Positions 39,972 through 41,904 of a DNA stretch of 41,904 bases are shown piece after piece. A program made the translations under genes and the position numbers. Within the stretch, counting starts at the first letter, position 1. Each line of letters opens with the position of its first letter. Source of the DNA: an uncultured Bacteroides sp. (GTDB taxonomy: Bacteria > Bacteroidota > Bacteroidia > Bacteroidales > Bacteroidaceae); assembly GCF_910578895.1 (NCBI RefSeq), contig NZ_CAJTSC010000015.1, positions 26,544-68,447 on the forward strand. Direction: 5' to 3'. Under the pieces are notes generated by a model. That model did not search any database. It saw nothing but the letters and a program-made list of their open reading frames with translations, and had not been told where the DNA came from.

Positions 39972-41036
39972 ATGATAATGAAAGGTAAAATAGTTATTGT
40001 ATTGGGCGTGTTGGCAGTTGCTACAACTGCCGTTCTTGTTTATGGCTGGCGGAAAAATCGTGTGGAATACTGGAACGAGGTGGCTTGCGAAGCTTTTAAA
40101 GAGGCATTGAATGAAGACTTGAAAAGCCGGAGCGGTTTGTCGGTTCCATTCAGTGGAGGAAATGGTTTGTTGTCTGTGGTGGACACAATACCTCGGAGTG
40201 TATTTGTTACAAGTAAATATGGCAAGAGGGAATATAAGATTGAGCCTTATAAACATCGCAATAATATAGCCTCGGATTCTCAGAGACGTATGTTGCATAG
40301 TGTTATACTGGAGAAACGCCCTTTGAATTCTGACACACTGAATGCCAAGTGGAAACGCCGTTTGGACGAACAAAAGGTTTCCGCTTCTACGTTGGTTCGT
40401 GTTTCCGTTACCGATTTGGACTATCATACTGCGGTGGAATATTCCCAACCTTATAATCAGGAATATTTACGGGATAGTTTGTTTGCTTGCTATGCCGGTT
40501 ATAGGTGCGAGGTGGAGATTGCGGGTTTTGCCCGGTACACTTGGATTGGCAACTTGAGTATGATGGATTATCTGAAATTTTTTGTTCCCTTATTGCTTGT
40601 ATTGCTTTTGTGTATTTTTGACCATTTTTTTCATGATAAAGTCAAAAAATATTTCATTAAAGAGGCTCCCGTGATAATAGAAAAAAAAGTTCCTGTCATT
40701 GTTATGGAAGAACACACACCTTGTATTTACAGATTGGAGGATGGGACGTTATTCGATTTCGATTATTCTTTATTGAAGAACGGTGAACAACATACGGAAA
40801 CCTTGTATCCACAATCTAAAATATTACTGAAAGCATTTGTCGAAGCAAAGGATTATAGGCTTACTTCGGATGATATTACGGTTCTTCTATGGCCTAAAGG
40901 TGATGGAACGGCAAGTAAAGTTTATCAGTCTACTACCCGATTGAGAATTTCTTTGCAGCGTGTGTCAAATATGACTTTGGTCAACGAAGGTAGTGTCTAT
41001 CGATTAAAAATCGCCCATTTCATCGAAGAAAATTAA
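39972..41036 (+). CDS. Membrane-spanning one-component regulator with C-terminal winged helix
   Basis: A 354-residue protein. A short cytoplasmic N-terminus and TM1 (about residues 6-24) lead to a soluble domain of about 170 residues predicted in the periplasm. TM2 (about 199-221, FFVPLLLVLLLCIF) and a linker with VIIEKKVPVIVMEE follow, then an OmpR/PhoB-like winged helix (about 275-350: ILLKAFVEAKDYRLTSDDITVLLW ... TTRLRISLQRV ... VNEGSVYRL). There are no kinase or receiver domains, so it should sense in the periplasm and bind DNA directly, like ToxR/CadC but with the DNA-binding domain at the C-terminus. A start at 39978 is equally possible. It is next to an intact NVEALA peptide gene and a TCTGACAA array, a likely target. 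Confidence 0.8.
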   Translation: MIMKGKIVIVLGVLAVATTAVLVYGWRKNRVEYWNEVACEAFKEALNEDLKSRSGLSVPFSGGNGLLSVVDTIPRSVFVTSKYGKREYKIEPYKHRNNIASDSQRRMLHSVILEKRPLNSDTLNAKWKRRLDEQKVSASTLVRVSVTDLDYHTAVEYSQPYNQEYLRDSLFACYAGYRCEVEIAGFARYTWIGNLSMMDYLKFFVPLLLVLLLCIFDHFFHDKVKKYFIKEAPVIIEKKVPVIVMEEHTPCIYRLEDGTLFDFDYSLLKNGEQHTETLYPQSKILLKAFVEAKDYRLTSDDITVLLWPKGDGTASKVYQSTTRLRISLQRVSNMTLVNEGSVYRLKIAHFIEEN

Positions 41037-41060
41037 GATTACCCCTATGTGGAGAGAAAG

Positions 41061-41134
41061 TCTGACAATGTCTGACAATATCTGACAAAGTCTGACAAAA
41101 GAAGAAAAATACCTTATTGTCAGACATTGTCAGA
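41061..41134. repeat. 10-bp-period TCTGACAA array with inverted copies
   Basis: TCTGACAA occurs at 41061, 41071, 41081 and 41091 (exact 10-bp steps), and its complement TTGTCAGA at 41117 and 41127. The first two units (41061-41080) pair perfectly with 41115-41134 (20 bp). The array lies 24 nt after the regulator stop and just upstream of the NVEALA gene promoter, as expected of an operator, with a possible terminator role. Confidence 0.9.
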
Positions 41135-41144
41135 CATAAAATGC

Positions 41145-41173
41145 TTGGCTTTATAAATTATTCGATAGCTTTG
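41145..41173 (+). promoter_or_regulatory. Promoter of the NVEALA peptide gene
   Basis: TTG (41145-41147), an 18-nt spacer and TAGCTTTG (41166-41173) fit the Bacteroides consensus, 47 nt before the ATG at 41221. The TCTGACAA array ends 10 nt upstream of the -33 element, so a bound regulator would be next to RNA polymerase. Confidence 0.65.
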
Positions 41174-41220
41174 CGTCCATAGAATTAACACATAATAATC
41201 ACTTTAAAACAAATGGTACT

Positions 41221-41460
41221 ATGAAAACAAAATTAATTATTGCCTGCTTTTTATTAATCGCTACAGCATTTATTTACATTTATTCTGATACGGAAGGAAC
41301 CGGATTAAGCACTTTGGCGTTGGAGAACATTGAAGCTTTGGCGGATGATGAATACGATGCTACGTATAGGTGTTTAGGATACGGTTCGGTCGATTGTCCT
41401 TTTAATGAAACCAAGGTAGAATATGTGATGGGGGGCTACAGTCTTGAAAGACCTTGGTAA
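41221..41460 (+). CDS. NVEALA-family small exported peptide
   Basis: A 79-residue precursor. A basic N-terminus and hydrophobic helix (residues about 4-21) are followed by STLALENIEALADDE, a close match to the NVEALA signature (N36-I-E-A-L-A41), then a short tail with C51 and C59 ending SLERPW. NVEALA proteins are small, exported, Bacteroides-specific and of unknown function; the conserved motif before a variable Cys-containing tail suggests processing near the motif (inference). It has its own promoter and sits downstream of a membrane-bound regulator and two propeller lipoproteins. Confidence 0.82.
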   Translation: MKTKLIIACFLLIATAFIYIYSDTEGTGLSTLALENIEALADDEYDATYRCLGYGSVDCPFNETKVEYVMGGYSLERPW

Positions 41461-41487
41461 TTATCTGTATTTTTAATCTGTCGGGTG

Positions 41488-41551
41488 CTCCCCCTTGATG
41501 AAGTGTGCCTCGTTATATCTACATCGTTTTGGTAGACGAGGAGCGGGGGGG
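41488..41551 (+). other. Nested hairpin downstream of the NVEALA gene
   Basis: CTCCCCC (41488-41494) can pair with GGGGGGG (41545-41551, one G-U). Inside are CCTCGT/ACGAGG (41508-41513/41536-41541) and CTAC/GTAG. The G-run could instead pair with CCCC a few nt downstream, so two folds compete. It starts 28 nt after the stop. There is no U-tract, so it is not a simple terminator. Confidence 0.5.
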
Positions 41552-41607
41552 ATTATACCCCTACGGATGTGAACAGCCATGAACCTATCGTGGAGTATCG
41601 AATGAAA

Positions 41608-41710
41608 TAAAAAAGCATAAACATAAATAGGGAATGGAGAGGAGCGGACGGCTTACGTTTTGTTGGTCCTTAACGAACCGTCCGTTCCATAGCCCACCCC
41701 GGAAAGGAGG
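41608..41710 (-). ncRNA. Candidate small RNA between two NVEALA genes
   Basis: A consensus promoter on the minus strand (see next entry) would drive an RNA of about 100 nt from near 41710. It contains the stem GGAACGGACGG/CCGTCCGCTCC with an inner CGTT/AACG, then a C/U-rich tail ending in a U6 run (41614-41609). No credible ORF begins in it. The stem is about 26 nt before the U-run, so the 3' end is uncertain. It is not assignable to a known RNA family from memory. Confidence 0.45.
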
Positions 41711-41716
41711 TTGCGG

Positions 41717-41746
41717 CAAAGTTACGAATTTGATTTGAATAAGCAA
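41717..41746 (-). promoter_or_regulatory. Minus-strand promoter of the candidate small RNA
   Basis: Minus-strand TTG (41746-41744), a 19-nt spacer and TAACTTTG (41724-41717) are an excellent Bacteroides consensus match, pointing away from the peptide gene that starts at 41823. Confidence 0.65.
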
Positions 41747-41822
41747 TGCGATTGCTTTTCCGTTGAGAGGATAGATACGGAAACAGATAAACAAATTATT
41801 AAAATTGAAAATGAAATTTATT

Positions 41823-41904
41823 ATGAAAAAGAATTTTATGAAAGTGGCTTTTGTCGCAGCATTTGCAGCGATTGCCGGTTACGGGATTTATGCTAATCAA
41901 AAAG
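41823..41904 (+). CDS. NVEALA-family peptide, 5' part (runs off the window)
   Basis: Reads MKKNFMKVAFVAAFAAIAGY then GIYANQK and continues past the window edge. A lysine-rich start plus an Ala-rich hydrophobic helix with a GY(G/N)xY end is the typical NVEALA precursor N-terminus; the NVEALA motif itself would lie beyond the window. An in-frame ATG at 41811 is an alternative start. It differs in sequence from the peptide at 41221, so the locus encodes at least two distinct peptides. The 41,552-41,810 gap holds the minus-strand small RNA candidate; I see no clear plus-strand promoter box. Confidence 0.7.
   Translation, partial: MKKNFMKVAFVAAFAAIAGYGIYANQK

Noticed and set aside
41711..41896. 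61-codon plus-strand ORF with several cysteines
   Set aside because: It overlaps the start of the NVEALA-type gene at 41823 in another frame, and the signal-peptide frame fits far better.
1..41904. tRNA, rRNA or IS element
   Set aside because: I looked for cloverleaf arms with TTC-like loops, rRNA segments and transposase motifs on both strands and recognised none.

Overview
The window looks like a chromosomal segment of a Bacteroides-type bacterium (order Bacteroidales). Several signs point this way. Promoters fit the Bacteroides consensus (TTTG or TTG, about 18-19 nt, TAnnTTTG). Lipoboxes are Bacteroidales-like, the aromatic genes include a DAHP synthase-chorismate mutase fusion, and there are GH97 and GH2 enzymes. 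Proteins of the DUF4827, DUF2027/Smr, BF3164-like propeller and NVEALA peptide families also occur. I do not assign a species.

Positions 1-32,719 are mostly conserved housekeeping genes of fairly high GC by eye. Leftward: dnaG facing folE; an aromatic amino acid operon (pheA, aminotransferase, DAHP synthase-chorismate mutase, tyrA); recJ-recQ-TPR; and a thioesterase. Rightward from 13.2 kb: a Sua5/YrdC protein, a CLC channel with CBS domains, fmt, rpe, comEC, an NrnA-like DHH phosphoesterase, a DUF4827 lipoprotein and glmM. Then a Nudix hydrolase and queA (leftward), an Smr-domain protein (rightward), hemW (leftward), and a rightward GH97-GH2 pair for galactosides. Four gaps hold long perfect inverted repeats or short-period tandem arrays.

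The aromatic operon has a complete-looking ribosome-mediated attenuator: a consensus promoter, a 28-codon leader peptide with 11 Phe/Tyr in 13 residues, mutually exclusive hairpins, and an intrinsic terminator just before pheA. This is the clearest undescribed regulatory system here.

From 32,979 to the end the DNA is accessory and increasingly AT-rich: an AAA-ATPase/PD-(D/E)XK protein, a DUF1016 nuclease-like protein and a broken dinD. A locus follows with two propeller lipoproteins, a membrane-spanning one-component regulator with a C-terminal winged helix, and NVEALA-type small exported peptides. This locus is full of duplicated fragments and decayed peptide genes. It also has a 10-bp-period TCTGACAA array just upstream of an intact peptide gene, and a candidate antisense small RNA between two peptide genes. 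Together it looks like a peptide-sensing or peptide-producing system that is being reshuffled; its function is inference.
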